Shown piece by piece: positions 1-9,173 of a stretch of DNA of 45,846 bases. Position 1 is the stretch's first letter. Every line of letters starts with the position of its first letter. The DNA is taken from NCBI GenBank assembly GCA_019415985.1, contig DXYE01000008.1, positions 1 to 45,846 on the forward strand, read 5' to 3'. The translations under genes and the position numbers were made by a program. This DNA is from Clostridiales bacterium. GTDB taxonomy: Bacteria; Bacillota; Clostridia; Oscillospirales; CAG-272. A model generated the notes under the pieces. It saw only the letters and a program-made list of their open reading frames with translations. It was not told where the DNA came from and searched no databases.

Positions 1-9
1 TTGATTTTA

Positions 10-37
10 TTCATTTAAACATTTAAATATGTATAAT
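10..37 (+). promoter_or_regulatory. weak sigma-A-like promoter
   Basis: A perfect -10 TATAAT lies at 32-37. The only -35 candidate at normal spacing is TTCATT at 10-15 (16-bp spacer). The surroundings are very AT-rich and repeat ATTTAAA. It would start a short leader for the HTH gene at 68. Confidence 0.35.
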
Positions 38-67
38 GTTAAAAAATCTCTGAAAGGCGGATGCTGT

Positions 68-280
68 ATGGGAACTGCGGGAAAGATCAGAGTTCTTTTG
101 ATCAAGCGGAACATGAAAATTAAGGACCTGGCGGAGAGCCTTGGATACAGGCAGAGCAATTTCAGCAACAAATTGAAAAAGGATGACTTTTCAGAGAAAG
201 AGCTAAGGCAGATTGCGGAAATCCTCGATTGTGAATTTGAAATGACCTTTACGATGAAGGATACGGGCGAGAAAATTTGA
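68..280 (+). CDS. small HTH (XRE/Cro-like) DNA-binding protein
   Basis: A 70-residue protein that is almost entirely one helix-turn-helix domain. The segment KIKDLAESLGYRQSNFSNKL (about residues 18-37) has the shape of a lambda-repressor-like HTH. The ATG at 68 is chosen because AAAGGCGG sits 7 bases upstream; a longer reading from 29 would place that Shine-Dalgarno inside the gene. A rho-independent terminator follows at 325-344, so it is probably monocistronic. No second domain is visible. Target and role are unknown; similar single-domain proteins occur both as housekeeping regulators and as parts of mobile elements. Confidence 0.75.
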   Translation: MGTAGKIRVLLIKRNMKIKDLAESLGYRQSNFSNKLKKDDFSEKELRQIAEILDCEFEMTFTMKDTGEKI

Positions 281-324
281 GGTCGCCGTGTTGGGTGAAG
301 CGGTAGGCAAAAGCAACGAACTGG

Positions 325-344
325 GGGAGAAATCTCCCTTTTTT
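325..344 (+). terminator. rho-independent terminator
   Basis: GGGAG-AAAT-CTCCC stem-loop followed by six T. It lies 45 bases after the HTH gene stop. Confidence 0.7.
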
Positions 345-646
345 CCTCTATTCGTAATACACATGAAATCCATTTAGGCGTCAACCCCCTTTCAATTTGC
401 CTGTTAACAGTTTGTGAAATCTGATTTACAAAAAATAAACTTTGCAGTTTTAATTTTTAATTCCAACCTTTACAAATGGCACTGGCATGCTATCTTCTGA
501 AAAATGTAAAAAATATGTAAACAAAATCTTTTCCGCTGTTTTAGTTTTATTGATGTCTACGTACAAATTCCGCACCGCCATACCGCGGAAAATCGGGAGA
601 ACCACGCGGGAAAAGAAAAATTTCATCCCTTTTCTAAGTTTTGCCG
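345..646. other. intergenic, AT-rich
   Basis: No convincing gene. A 60-codon frame at 487-669 has no ribosome site or recognisable content. The right end runs into the pcrA promoter. Confidence 0.6.
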
Positions 647-675
647 TTGATTATTTTTTGATTTTGTAGTAAAAT
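647..675 (+). promoter_or_regulatory. sigma-A promoter of pcrA
   Basis: TTGATT (647-652), 17-bp spacer, TAAAAT (670-675). The expected start is about 30 bases before the pcrA ATG. Confidence 0.6.
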
Positions 676-711
676 GGAAGAAAGAAGATTTGGAATGCGG
701 AGGATTAGCCT

Positions 712-3132
712 ATGTCTACGGAGCGATGTCCGACGGCCGCCGATCGATTTTTAAAGGCCAAACGGGGACTGTTCGACAGATTATATGGGACGATGAACGA
801 GAAGCAGCGCGAAGCAGTCTTCAAAATAGACGGTCCGTTGCTGATCCTTGCCGGCGCGGGTACCGGAAAGACAACTGTATTGGTCAACCGCATCGCGTTT
901 ATTGTCAAATTCGGCAATGCGTATGCGGACGAAAGCATTCCCGCAGAGCTGTCCGAGCGGGACATCAAGGCTCTTGAGGAGGCGGTGGACCTGGAGCCGG
1001 AGCAGATGGAGCAGGCGCTTTTACCGTATGCCTGCAGTCCCTGTCCGCCGTGGGCCGTGCTGTCCATTACCTTCACCAACAAGGCTGCGAAGGAAATGAA
1101 AGAGCGGCTGGAACGTATTTTGGGTGAAGCCGCCAAAGAAATTTGGGCCGGAACCTTCCATTCGGTCTGCGTCCGTATTATGCGCAGATACGGCGATAGG
1201 GTGGGTTATGCGCCTGGCTTTACCATTTATGACACGGACGACTCCAAGCGCGTCCTTGCAGAATGTCTGCGTCAGCTCAACATTGACGAAAAGCAGATGC
1301 CCATACGGACCACGCTTACGCACATCAGCCGCGCAAAAGACAGGCTGCTGACGCCTGAAGCCTATGAGGCGGAGGCCGGAACGGATTTCCGTCTCAGCCA
1401 GATTGCGGCGATCTATGCGCTTTATCAGAAAAAGCTGCGTGACGCCAACGCATTGGATTTTGACGACATCATCATGCAGACGGTCCGACTGCTCTCCAAT
1501 GATCAGGAGGCGCGCGAGTATTATCAGAACCGTTTCCGTTATGTTTGTGTCGACGAATATCAGGACACGAACCACGCGCAGTTTGTGCTGACGCAGCTTC
1601 TTTCCGCAAAACACAGGAATCTGATGGTCGTGGGTGACGACGACCAGAGCATTTATAAATTCCGCGGCGCCACCATCGAGAACATACTGAACTTCGATGC
1701 GAGCTACAAGGACGCGGCTGTTATCAAGCTGGAGCAGAACTACCGTTCCACCAGCAACATTCTCGACGCGGCGAATGCGGTGATTCGCAATAATTTCGGT
1801 CGACGCGGCAAGGAACTGTGGTCCTCCCACGGACCGGGCAATAAAATCTGCGTCAGCCGTCTCGATAATCAGAACGAGGAAGCGCGGTTCATCATCAACA
1901 AGATCATGGAGCTGGTCATCCGGGAAAAAAGGAGCTACAGCGATTTCGCAGTGCTTTACCGCGTCAACGCGCAGTCGGGAAATTTAGAAAATATCTTTGC
2001 AAAAAGCGGCGTGCCCTACCGTCTTCTGGGTGGCACGCGCTTCTATGACCGCAAGGAAATCAAGGATATTTTAGCTTATCTGTGTATCGTTAACAATCCG
2101 GCGGACAATCTGCGTCTGAAGCGGATTATTAACGAGCCTAAACGCAAAATCGGGGAGACAACGGTGCGCGCCATCGAGATGATCTCCGAATACGAGGGCG
2201 TCAGCATGATCGACGCGATGCGGAACGCGGAAAATTATACGGCGATATCCAAATCGGCCGGCAAGCTGAGGGAGTTTGTGGCGATGATCGACGCGTTTGC
2301 CGAGCTCAGTAAGACGGCACCGCTTTCCGTCCTGTTTGAGAGAGTCGTGACGGAAACGGGATACAAAAAGATGCTGGAGGACGGCGGAGAGATCGAAAAG
2401 GACCGTTTGCAGAACGTCGAGGAGCTGATTTCACAGGCGGTGGAGTATCAGACAAACAATCCGGAGGCGACGCTTTCCGGTTATCTGGAGGAGGTCGCTC
2501 TGGTGTCGGATATCGACAGCTATGACGATACGGCGGACGCGGTGGTGCTGATGACGATACACAGTGCCAAAGGATTGGAGTTCCCGGTTGTATTCCTGCC
2601 GGGTATGGAGGAGGGAATTTTCCCCGGTATGCAGGCGGCGTTATATCCGGAGGAGCTGGAGGAGGAGCGCAGATTGGCGTACGTCGCGATTACGCGCGCC
2701 AAGGAGCGGTTGTATGCCCTGCACGTCCGGGAGCGGCTGCTGTACGGAAAGACGCAGTACAATCCGCAGAGCCGTTTTTTGACGGAGATTCCGGAGGATT
2801 ACATAGAAAACGGGCAGGTCAAATCCCGTTCGGCAGGGGCGGAGACACAGAAGGAGCCGGAGGCGGCGCAGCCGGCGCGCTCAAACCGCAAAACGCCTGT
2901 GATATCGCAGGAATTTTTCAAGCCGTCGGATTTGTCGAGCCAGGTCGGGCGCACAACCGGATACGAACGGTTCAGCACGGGGGACTGCGTCTCTCATCTG
3001 ACGTTCGGGAAGGGCATTGTGATGAGCGTCAAGGAAATGGGCGCGGATATTCTGTATGAAATCGCGTTTGATAAAGTAGGAACAAAAAAGCTGATGGCCA
3101 CTTATGCGAAGCTGAAAAAGGCGGCGAACTGA
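712..3132 (+). CDS. pcrA: ATP-dependent DNA helicase PcrA/UvrD (SF1A)
   Basis: A 3'-5' DNA helicase for repair and replication restart, 806 residues. Visible motifs in order: Walker A GAGTGKTT (about 48-55), TFTNKAAKEM (motif Ia), DEYQDTN (Walker B, about 280), GDDDQSIYKFRGA (III), LEQNYRST (IV), TIHSAKGLEFPVVFLPG (V), and ERRLAYVAITRAKERL (VI). The C-terminal 45 residues contain the small Tudor-like domain (FGKGIV) that in PcrA contacts RNA polymerase. A roughly 43-residue insertion (about residues 70-112, acidic and Pro/Cys-rich at its end) separates Walker A from motif Ia. GGAGG at 699-703 sets the ATG at 712, although the conserved helicase core begins only near residue 28. It is transcribed alone, between its promoter and a strong terminator. 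Confidence 0.97.
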   Translation: MSTERCPTAADRFLKAKRGLFDRLYGTMNEKQREAVFKIDGPLLILAGAGTGKTTVLVNRIAFIVKFGNAYADESIPAELSERDIKALEEAVDLEPEQMEQALLPYACSPCPPWAVLSITFTNKAAKEMKERLERILGEAAKEIWAGTFHSVCVRIMRRYGDRVGYAPGFTIYDTDDSKRVLAECLRQLNIDEKQMPIRTTLTHISRAKDRLLTPEAYEAEAGTDFRLSQIAAIYALYQKKLRDANALDFDDIIMQTVRLLSNDQEAREYYQNRFRYVCVDEYQDTNHAQFVLTQLLSAKHRNLMVVGDDDQSIYKFRGATIENILNFDASYKDAAVIKLEQNYRSTSNILDAANAVIRNNFGRRGKELWSSHGPGNKICVSRLDNQNEEARFIINKIMELVIREKRSYSDFAVLYRVNAQSGNLENIFAKSGVPYRLLGGTRFYDRKEIKDILAYLCIVNNPADNLRLKRIINEPKRKIGETTVRAIEMISEYEGVSMIDAMRNAENYTAISKSAGKLREFVAMIDAFAELSKTAPLSVLFERVVTETGYKKMLEDGGEIEKDRLQNVEELISQAVEYQTNNPEATLSGYLEEVALVSDIDSYDDTADAVVLMTIHSAKGLEFPVVFLPGMEEGIFPGMQAALYPEELEEERRLAYVAITRAKERLYALHVRERLLYGKTQYNPQSRFLTEIPEDYIENGQVKSRSAGAETQKEPEAAQPARSNRKTPVISQEFFKPSDLSSQVGRTTGYERFSTGDCVSHLTFGKGIVMSVKEMGADILYEIAFDKVGTKKLMATYAKLKKAAN

Positions 3133-3201
3133 ATACGAATACAGGCCGCGGGGTTCCTGCGGCCTGTGCTTATCCGACGGCGCTGCGCAAGCTTTGCGAC
3201 T

Positions 3202-3248
3202 GCTCAGGGGAGGCAAAGGAGTTCTTTGGCCTCTCCTGAGCTTTTTTA
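3202..3248 (+). terminator. rho-independent terminator of pcrA
   Basis: A long stem GCTCAGGGGAGGCAAAG paired with CTTTGGCCTCTCCTGAGC (one bulge), followed by TTTTTT. A second perfect 9-bp hairpin (ACAGGCCGC/GCGGCCTGT, 3141-3167) without a T-run precedes it. Confidence 0.9.
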
Positions 3249-3461
3249 GTATAAGGACTCAACAGAAGCGCCCCTTCAGAAAAGGCGTTGTAAGCAAATA
3301 ATCAGAGGGATAGACGCACGCTATTGTAGAATTTTTCATTTCACCGCCCTTTTCAGGGCAATATTTCAAGGAAGCTGTAATGACTGCGGTCGACCGTATT
3401 GCGGGCAAATTGTATGCGTTCCTGTGAAAAGGCTTCTTAACGCACAGCGCTTTTTGCGCAC

Positions 3462-3477
3462 GGATTGATATCAATCC
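3462..3477. repeat. 16-bp perfect palindrome
   Basis: GGATTGATATCAATCC is a perfect two-fold palindrome about 85 bp upstream of the GntR promoter, within a 300-bp stretch (3249-3545) that has no credible gene. It could be a protein-binding site or chance. Confidence 0.4.
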
Positions 3478-3545
3478 ATAAAACACAAGCATCTTTAAGA
3501 TGAAACGGAAATATATGTACATTCTGTAAATTTCATTTCAGATGA

Positions 3546-3574
3546 TTGACAGCTCGTGTGCCTACATGTATAAT
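3546..3574 (+). promoter_or_regulatory. consensus sigma-A promoter of gntR-ABC operon
   Basis: TTGACA (3546-3551), exactly 17 bp, TATAAT (3569-3574). Both hexamers match consensus perfectly. Confidence 0.9.
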
Positions 3575-3594
3575 TGTATTAGTTAAATAATACA
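3575..3594. promoter_or_regulatory. operator-like dyad, probable GntR site
   Basis: A perfect inverted repeat, TGTATTA-N6-TAATACA, starts one base after the -10 box and covers the expected transcription start. It lies just before a YtrA-type GntR gene. YtrA-family regulators bind short dyads of this kind at their own promoters, so autorepression is the natural reading. This is inferred from position and symmetry only. Confidence 0.6.
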
Positions 3595-3610
3595 GAAGGG
3601 GCGAGGAAAT

Positions 3611-3976
3611 ATGGCATGGGAGCTGAACGCCGACAGGCCTATCTATTTACAATTGGTGGATCAGATCAAGCTGAAAATTGTTTCCGGCGCCTATAAACCC
3701 GGAGAGAGACTCCCATCCGTCCGCGACCTTGCTGCCGACGCGGCGGTGAATCCGAACACCATGCAGAAAGCGTTGGCGGAGCTGGAGGCACAGGGGCTGC
3801 TTTTCACGATGAGAACCAGCGGAAAAACGGTGACGGAAGACAGTCAGAGATTGCGGGAGCTGCGCGAGCAAATGGCGGAGGAGGCGCTTTCCGACCTTCT
3901 TGCTACGCTGGAAAGGCTCGGATATTCCGAGGATGAAATTCGATCGTTTTTGCAGCGGCATACCGGCGGAAAATGA
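3611..3976 (+). CDS. GntR family transcriptional regulator, YtrA subfamily
   Basis: A 121-residue repressor-type protein. The winged HTH fills residues about 10-75, with the diagnostic stretch ERLPSVRDLAADAAVNPNTM and then QKALAELEAQGLL. The short helical C-terminus, rather than a large effector domain, identifies the YtrA subfamily, whose members usually sit at the head of ABC-transporter operons, as here. The ribosome site is in GGGGCGAGGAA just upstream of the ATG. Its TGA lies 65 bases before the chosen ATPase start. It probably represses its own operon through the dyad at 3575-3594. The inducing signal is unknown; in relatives it is often cell-envelope stress or peptides. Confidence 0.92.
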   Translation: MAWELNADRPIYLQLVDQIKLKIVSGAYKPGERLPSVRDLAADAAVNPNTMQKALAELEAQGLLFTMRTSGKTVTEDSQRLRELREQMAEEALSDLLATLERLGYSEDEIRSFLQRHTGGK

Positions 3977-4041
3977 TTGTCTCCAGCTATGCCGCACATG
4001 AGATTGCCCCTCAGACAAACGTGAAAGAAAGGAAATATATT

Positions 4042-4740
4042 ATGAACGCCTTGCTGCAATGTGAAAATATCTGTAAATCCTTTTCCGGCAGACCGGTGCT
4101 GATCGGTACAAACCTTACGCTGGAACGCGGCAGAATCATCGGCCTTCTCGGGCCGAACGGCAGCGGAAAAAGCACGCTGATCAAGCTGATCAACGGCTTG
4201 CTGAAGCCTGATAATGGAAGTATCCGCGTAAACGGGCTGGAAATTGGACCTGAGACCAAAAAAATTATTTCCTATCTGCCGGAACGGACGTACCTTGCGG
4301 ATGGCATGCGGGTAAAAGAGATTCTTACCTTTTTTGAGGATTTTTATGAAGACTTTGACGCGGCCCGGGCAAGGGAGATGCTGGAACGATTGAAAATTGA
4401 GGAAAATGCGCGCATGAAGACGCTGTCCAAGGGCACGAAGGAAAAGGTTCAGCTCATCCTGGTCATGAGCCGACGGGCTCAGCTCTATATCCTTGACGAG
4501 CCGATCGGCGGGGTGGATCCTGCTGCCCGGGAGTATATTCTCGACACCATTCTGCATAACTACGGCGAGGATTCCTCTATCCTGATTTCCACACATCTCA
4601 TTTCCGAAATCGAACGCGTGCTTGACGACGTCGTTTTTATGACCTACGGCGGTGTCACTGCACCGGTTTCCGCGGAGACGCTGCGTCAGGAGAACGGAAT
4701 ATCGGTTGATGCATATTTCCGGCAGATCTATAGAATGTAA
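4042..4740 (+). CDS. ABC transporter ATP-binding protein
   Basis: A 232-residue nucleotide-binding subunit. Walker A is GPNGSGKST, the signature is LSKGTKEKVQ, Walker B/D-loop is LYILDEPIGGVDP, and the switch histidine is in ISTHLI. The ATG at 4042 (GAAAGGA upstream, product starting MNALLQCENICKSF) fits the family start. An alternative ATG at 3973 overlaps the gntR stop and would add 23 unrelated residues. The signature reads LSKG rather than LSGG, a common variant in small two-gene exporters. It should pair with the six-helix permease that follows. The substrate cannot be read from the sequence. Confidence 0.93.
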   Translation: MNALLQCENICKSFSGRPVLIGTNLTLERGRIIGLLGPNGSGKSTLIKLINGLLKPDNGSIRVNGLEIGPETKKIISYLPERTYLADGMRVKEILTFFEDFYEDFDAARAREMLERLKIEENARMKTLSKGTKEKVQLILVMSRRAQLYILDEPIGGVDPAAREYILDTILHNYGEDSSILISTHLISEIERVLDDVVFMTYGGVTAPVSAETLRQENGISVDAYFRQIYRM

Positions 4741-4837
4741 AAACAAACCGCGGGAGGTTCCGTCCGGTTGGCGGAGGCGTCCTGCGAAGTATGGGGAGCC
4801 ACCCCTTATGGAAGCTTTCTGAAAGGACGGTTACAAT

Positions 4838-5683
4838 ATGAAAAAACTGCTCAAATGGGAATTCCGTGCGACCTCGCGTCAAATGATCCCACTTTATCTG
4901 GCGCTCGGCGGCATGACGGCGCTCGGCGTTTTGTTTCTGCTGCTTGGCAGCGTGCTGGAGGGCTCGGATACAGGCCGGATGATTCTTAGCGTGCTGACGC
5001 CGTTTGCCTTGATTACTTATATATTTGTTATAGCTGCTGTCGCCATTGGTACACTGGGGATTCTGTTGTTCCGGTACTATCGGAATCTCATCCGAGATGA
5101 GGGCTATCTCATGCATACGCTTCCCGTTACGCCTTCACAGCTTGTGCTGTCCAAATTTATAGCGGCATACGTTTGGATGCTGCTCTCGGTTTTATTGATC
5201 CTCATCTCTTTCCTGATTCTCTTAGCTTCCGCAGCCATGATTTTCGGCAGTGGAATCTATTGGCGCGGTATTTGGCAGGCAATCATGAATTATGAGGTTC
5301 TGCAGTACCTTCTGCCCTTTATGTTGGCGATCCTAGCATCCTGTGCCGCCAGTCTCCTGCTGTATTATGCGGCAATTTCTATCGGTCAATGTGTCACGCG
5401 GCATAAGGTTATGGGGGCGATTGCTTCCTATTTCGGCCTGTATACGGCTATGCAGATTCTCAACCTTCTTATGATGCTGGTGTATTTTTTCATCGTGGCT
5501 AAAACGAATGTACTGTGGGAGATGGAATTTCAGATTTCTGCCGGAGGCGCGGATATTTCTGCGCTTGGCTCCGGCCTTGTGCTTCCCTTTATCATAACTA
5601 TGGCGTTGATGTATGCTGTCTACAGCGTGGTCTTTTATATGATCAGCAGGTATATGCTGGCGAAAAAGCTGAATCTTGAATAA
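4838..5683 (+). CDS. ABC transporter permease, six TM segments
   Basis: 281 residues with about six hydrophobic spans (roughly residues 18-40, 48-75, 100-130, 150-178, 190-215 and 245-270). A short basic N-terminus (MKKLLKWEF) resembles YtrC/YtrD and ABC-2-type permeases. AAAGGACGG precedes the ATG. It follows the ATP-binding gene by about 100 bases and ends the gntR operon, with a strong terminator at 5809. No homology-based substrate can be given. Confidence 0.88.
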   Translation: MKKLLKWEFRATSRQMIPLYLALGGMTALGVLFLLLGSVLEGSDTGRMILSVLTPFALITYIFVIAAVAIGTLGILLFRYYRNLIRDEGYLMHTLPVTPSQLVLSKFIAAYVWMLLSVLLILISFLILLASAAMIFGSGIYWRGIWQAIMNYEVLQYLLPFMLAILASCAASLLLYYAAISIGQCVTRHKVMGAIASYFGLYTAMQILNLLMMLVYFFIVAKTNVLWEMEFQISAGGADISALGSGLVLPFIITMALMYAVYSVVFYMISRYMLAKKLNLE

Positions 5684-5808
5684 TGGCTTCCGACGCGTAT
5701 TCGGAGAGATTTGAAAAGCCTTTTTGGGTGAAATCTCGTCTGAATGAAAGCTTTGTGACTTGTCATTCATATGACTTGCCGCCTGTACAGGTACGGAGCG
5801 CGGCTGGG

Positions 5809-5846
5809 CGTACTGCAAAAGGATTCCTTTTGCAGTACGTTTTTTG
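5809..5846 (+). terminator. rho-independent terminator of gntR-ABC operon
   Basis: CGTACTGCAAAAGG-ATT-CCTTTTGCAGTACG, a perfect 14-bp stem, followed by TTTTTT. Confidence 0.95.
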
Positions 5847-6185
5847 TTTCTTTCTGATGGATATATGGAAATTCACCACTGCACTCGGTAAAAGCAGGAG
5901 TGCTCTGTATCTTAAACAAAACCGGTGAGGCGCACAGAAGACGTAGACTCTGAAAGATTTCCGCATAGTTTTTTACGGTATCCTTCCTCTTTCGAAGCAG
6001 CGGAGCTTTAACCTCACCCTCCGTTTTTCTGAAACTTTCCCTTACAATAATTTAGCAGCGGGGGCCAAACCTTTGAAGCGCATGGAAATGTCATCGCTTG
6101 TATGGAATGTGTGCGGGTATATGCGAATATACATTTAGAAAAAAGCGAACTTATCGAAATACCAAAGGAAAGGAATGGATGCCCC
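5847..6185. other. intergenic upstream of Ca2+-ATPase
   Basis: No gene supported. I saw no promoter with both hexamers in good shape. The reading frame of the ATPase stays open from 6102, but that part lacks a ribosome site. Confidence 0.5.
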
Positions 6186-8864
6186 TTGTCATCGACATAC
6201 AGCAATACGGCTTCAGCAGCCGGAGCAGCGCATACATCACGCTTCCGCGGCCTGAGTGCAGAGGAGGTAGAAAGATCAAGGGCTGAACACGGCTCCAATA
6301 TGCTGCAGAGGCAGAAGAGAAAATCCTTTTTCCGAAAGTTTATTTCCGGTTTCGGAGACCCGGTTATTCGTATTTTGCTCGGCGCGCTGGCGATCAATTT
6401 TCTGTTTTTTTTCCGGACCTTCGACCTGTTTGAAACCTTCGGTATTCTGCTTGCGATTCTTTTGGCTACATTGATATCCGCGCTTTCCGAGCGCGGTGGA
6501 GAGATGGCCTTTGACCGGCTTCGAGAGGAGATGGAGCGCACGACCTGCATTGTCCGGAGAGATGGTGCGCTTGTCCGCGTTCCGATCGAGGAACTCGTTG
6601 TCGGTGATTTCGTCCTGCTTGAGGCAGGAGAAAAGATACCGGCAGATGGCATTCTTTTGTCCGGCGCGGTTACTGTCAGTCAGTCTGCGCTCAACGGCGA
6701 AAGCCGGGAGGTTGAAAAACAGATATCCTTTGCGGAACCGCAAAGCTGGTCGCTTTCCGACCCTCAACAGCTTTTCCGCGGGAGTACGGTCTGCAGCGGC
6801 GAGGGCGTTATGTATGTGTGCCGCGTAGGCAGCCGCACGGTTTACGGTTCGATTACGGATGAGATGCAGGTAGAGACCCGGGAAAGCCCGTTGAAGACGA
6901 GACTGAAAAAACTCGCCTCACAGATGAGCGTGATCGGTTACTGCGCAGCGGCGCTCGTCGCCGTCTCATATCTTATTAACATTTTTGTTATCGACGCCGG
7001 GATGAATGCAGGAGAAATCCTTCGGCGGCTGCAGGACACTCCTTTTCTGCTGTCAGAGCTTATCCATGCCCTAACGCTGGCAACAACGGTCATCGTGGTA
7101 GCGGTACCGGAAGGACTGCCGATGATGATCAGCGTCGTATTGTCAGCCAATATCCACCGTATGCAGCGTGACCGCGTACTGGTGAGAAAGCCTGTCGGCA
7201 TCGAAACGGCCGGCAGCATGAATCTGTTGTTCACCGATAAAACGGGCACGCTCACCAAAGGGGAGCCGGAGGTCTGCGGTTTAATTTTGGGTGACGGCAC
7301 GCTGTTTGAGTCCATGGCGCAATTGCGCAAGCACAAGGCCTTGTATAAGCTGTATGAGACCAGCGCGGTATGCAACACAGCCAGTATCATAAGCGGCGGC
7401 GATGCTGCCGGCGGAAACGCGACGGACCGTGCGATATTGAAGAGCGTACTGCCCATTTCGGCGCGGACGGCGTCACAGCAGACCAGTGATCGCGTTCCCT
7501 TTCATTCGCAGAGAAAATATTCTTCGGTGCGCGTCGGCGGCGCACTTTATATCAAGGGCGCACCCGAGGTGGTCCTGCCGCAGACGAGGATGCTGGTGAA
7601 TCAGGATGGCGCCGTTTTGCCGCTAAACGCTGGAACGCTCCGTTCGCTAATTGATACGTGGAAATTTTATACGGCGCGCGCTATGCGCGTGCTGGCCATT
7701 GCGGCGGAAACGGATAAGGGACTGGCGCTGATCGGTCTCGTACTTATCCGCGACGATCTCCGTCCTGGGGCAAGAAAAGCTGTAGGGCGGCTGCAGCGCG
7801 CGGGAATTCAGGTTGTGATGATGACAGGCGACAACAAGGATACAGCATCTGCCATCGCTTGGGAAGCCGGTATACTGAAAAGCGGCGGCATTGTTTTGAC
7901 CAGCGAAGAGCTTTCCAGGCTCAGCGACGACGCGGTACGCGCTATACTGCCGAAGCTTTGCGTTGTCGCCAGAGCGATCCCATCGGATAAAAGCAGAATG
8001 GTTCGACTGGCTCAGGATATGAAGCTGACAGTCGGTATGACCGGCGACGGCATCAACGACGCGCCCGCGCTGGTTGCCGCGGACGTGGGGTTTGCAATGG
8101 GCAGCGGTACGGAGGTGGCAAAGGAGGCGGGCGATATCGTCATTGTCGACGACAATATTGAGTCTATTGCCAAGGCTGTTCTTTATGGTCGTACCATCTT
8201 TAAAAGTATTCGTAAATTCATTATATTCCAACTGACAACGAACCTCTGCGCGGTCGGAATTTCCGTCATCTGTCCGTTCTTTGGCATCGACTCACCGGTT
8301 ACGGTGCTGCAGATGCTTTGGGTTAATATGATCATGGATACCTTCGGTTCCCTCGCCTTTGCCGGTGAAGCGCCGCTTCCGGAATATATGGAGGAGGCTC
8401 CCAAAGCAAGGGAAGCAAATATTCTCAACGGTTATATGGCGTTTTCGATTTTGAGCATGGGTGCGTATATCATAGGACTCAGCCTTTGGTTTTTGTGGAA
8501 TGAGACATTTCGGAGCTGGTACGGCTTCTATGACACGCCGGTTGTTTTCTATTGTGCATTTTTTGCATTCTTTATCTTTGCCGGAATTATCAACTGTTTC
8601 TGTGTGCGCACCACACGGTTGAATCCGCTTTCAGCGCTTTCAAAAAACAAACCCTTTCTCATCATTTTCGGCTTTATCAGCATTGTACAGCTTTTAATGA
8701 TATACTTTGGGGGCGCAGTGTTCCGTACGACACCGCTGAGTATTCCTCAGCTTCTCCTGGCCATGCTGTGTGCGGTCAGCGTGGCGTTTGTGAGCTTTTT
8801 TGTAAAAATTCTCTGGAAAGCAGTCGGAGCCTTCGGAAAGGGCAGGCCGAGAGAAACGGTGTAG
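6186..8864 (+). CDS. calcium-type P-type ATPase (P2B/PMCA-like)
   Basis: An ATP-driven cation exporter of about 892 residues. Visible: the actuator motif ALNGES, M4 motif VPEGLPMM typical of Ca2+ pumps, phosphorylation loop FTDKTGTLTKG, MTGDNKDTA, hinge MTGDGINDAPAL, and M6 NMIMDT. The Asn/Asp pair in M6 and the PEGLP in M4 fit single-site plasma-membrane-type Ca2+ ATPases. The C-terminal hydrophobic spans complete a ten-helix topology. The start is uncertain: a TTG at 6186 has AGGAAAGGA 11 bases upstream, whereas the in-frame ATG at 6102 has no ribosome site and adds 28 residues of doubtful sequence. It appears to be transcribed alone. Calcium as substrate is inferred from family motifs. Confidence 0.92.
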   Translation: MSSTYSNTASAAGAAHTSRFRGLSAEEVERSRAEHGSNMLQRQKRKSFFRKFISGFGDPVIRILLGALAINFLFFFRTFDLFETFGILLAILLATLISALSERGGEMAFDRLREEMERTTCIVRRDGALVRVPIEELVVGDFVLLEAGEKIPADGILLSGAVTVSQSALNGESREVEKQISFAEPQSWSLSDPQQLFRGSTVCSGEGVMYVCRVGSRTVYGSITDEMQVETRESPLKTRLKKLASQMSVIGYCAAALVAVSYLINIFVIDAGMNAGEILRRLQDTPFLLSELIHALTLATTVIVVAVPEGLPMMISVVLSANIHRMQRDRVLVRKPVGIETAGSMNLLFTDKTGTLTKGEPEVCGLILGDGTLFESMAQLRKHKALYKLYETSAVCNTASIISGGDAAGGNATDRAILKSVLPISARTASQQTSDRVPFHSQRKYSSVRVGGALYIKGAPEVVLPQTRMLVNQDGAVLPLNAGTLRSLIDTWKFYTARAMRVLAIAAETDKGLALIGLVLIRDDLRPGARKAVGRLQRAGIQVVMMTGDNKDTASAIAWEAGILKSGGIVLTSEELSRLSDDAVRAILPKLCVVARAIPSDKSRMVRLAQDMKLTVGMTGDGINDAPALVAADVGFAMGSGTEVAKEAGDIVIVDDNIESIAKAVLYGRTIFKSIRKFIIFQLTTNLCAVGISVICPFFGIDSPVTVLQMLWVNMIMDTFGSLAFAGEAPLPEYMEEAPKAREANILNGYMAFSILSMGAYIIGLSLWFLWNETFRSWYGFYDTPVVFYCAFFAFFIFAGIINCFCVRTTRLNPLSALSKNKPFLIIFGFISIVQLLMIYFGGAVFRTTPLSIPQLLLAMLCAVSVAFVSFFVKILWKAVGAFGKGRPRETV

Positions 8865-9173
8865 AATTTTTGAATGCCATGATGTGTAAGCAGTATCATT
8901 TGAATGCCATCGGCGCATAGAGGACGCCCGCTTGTTTTCATAGCTTCGAAAATTGCGGACTTTACAGAGTGGAATCTGAGAAGCTTTTAAATATAGAGGC
9001 TCCAGGGGCTTTGGCGGCGCTGAACGGTGCACCGAAGACTCTGACGAGCCGCTCTCCGGAAGAGAGAGGCAGGCATTCGGGCGGCAAAAACCACGGTGTG
9101 CCTGCTCTTACACCGGGGAGTTAACGCTGCGTTCCAAATGTAAAAGCGCCGACCCGGGAAAGGAAGAAGAGAG
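8865..9173. other. intergenic before yqfD
   Basis: No gene seen. yqfC, which usually precedes yqfD, is not found here in any frame. Confidence 0.55.

Noticed and set aside
1021..1830. 269-codon minus-strand frame
   Set aside because: Antisense shadow of pcrA; no start signal or motif.
3844..4746. 300-codon minus-strand frame
   Set aside because: Antisense to the gntR and ATPase genes, which carry clear motifs on the plus strand.
6102..6185. Upstream ATG start for the Ca2+-ATPase
   Set aside because: No ribosome site and non-family sequence; the TTG at 6186 behind AGGAAAGGA is preferred, though this is not certain.
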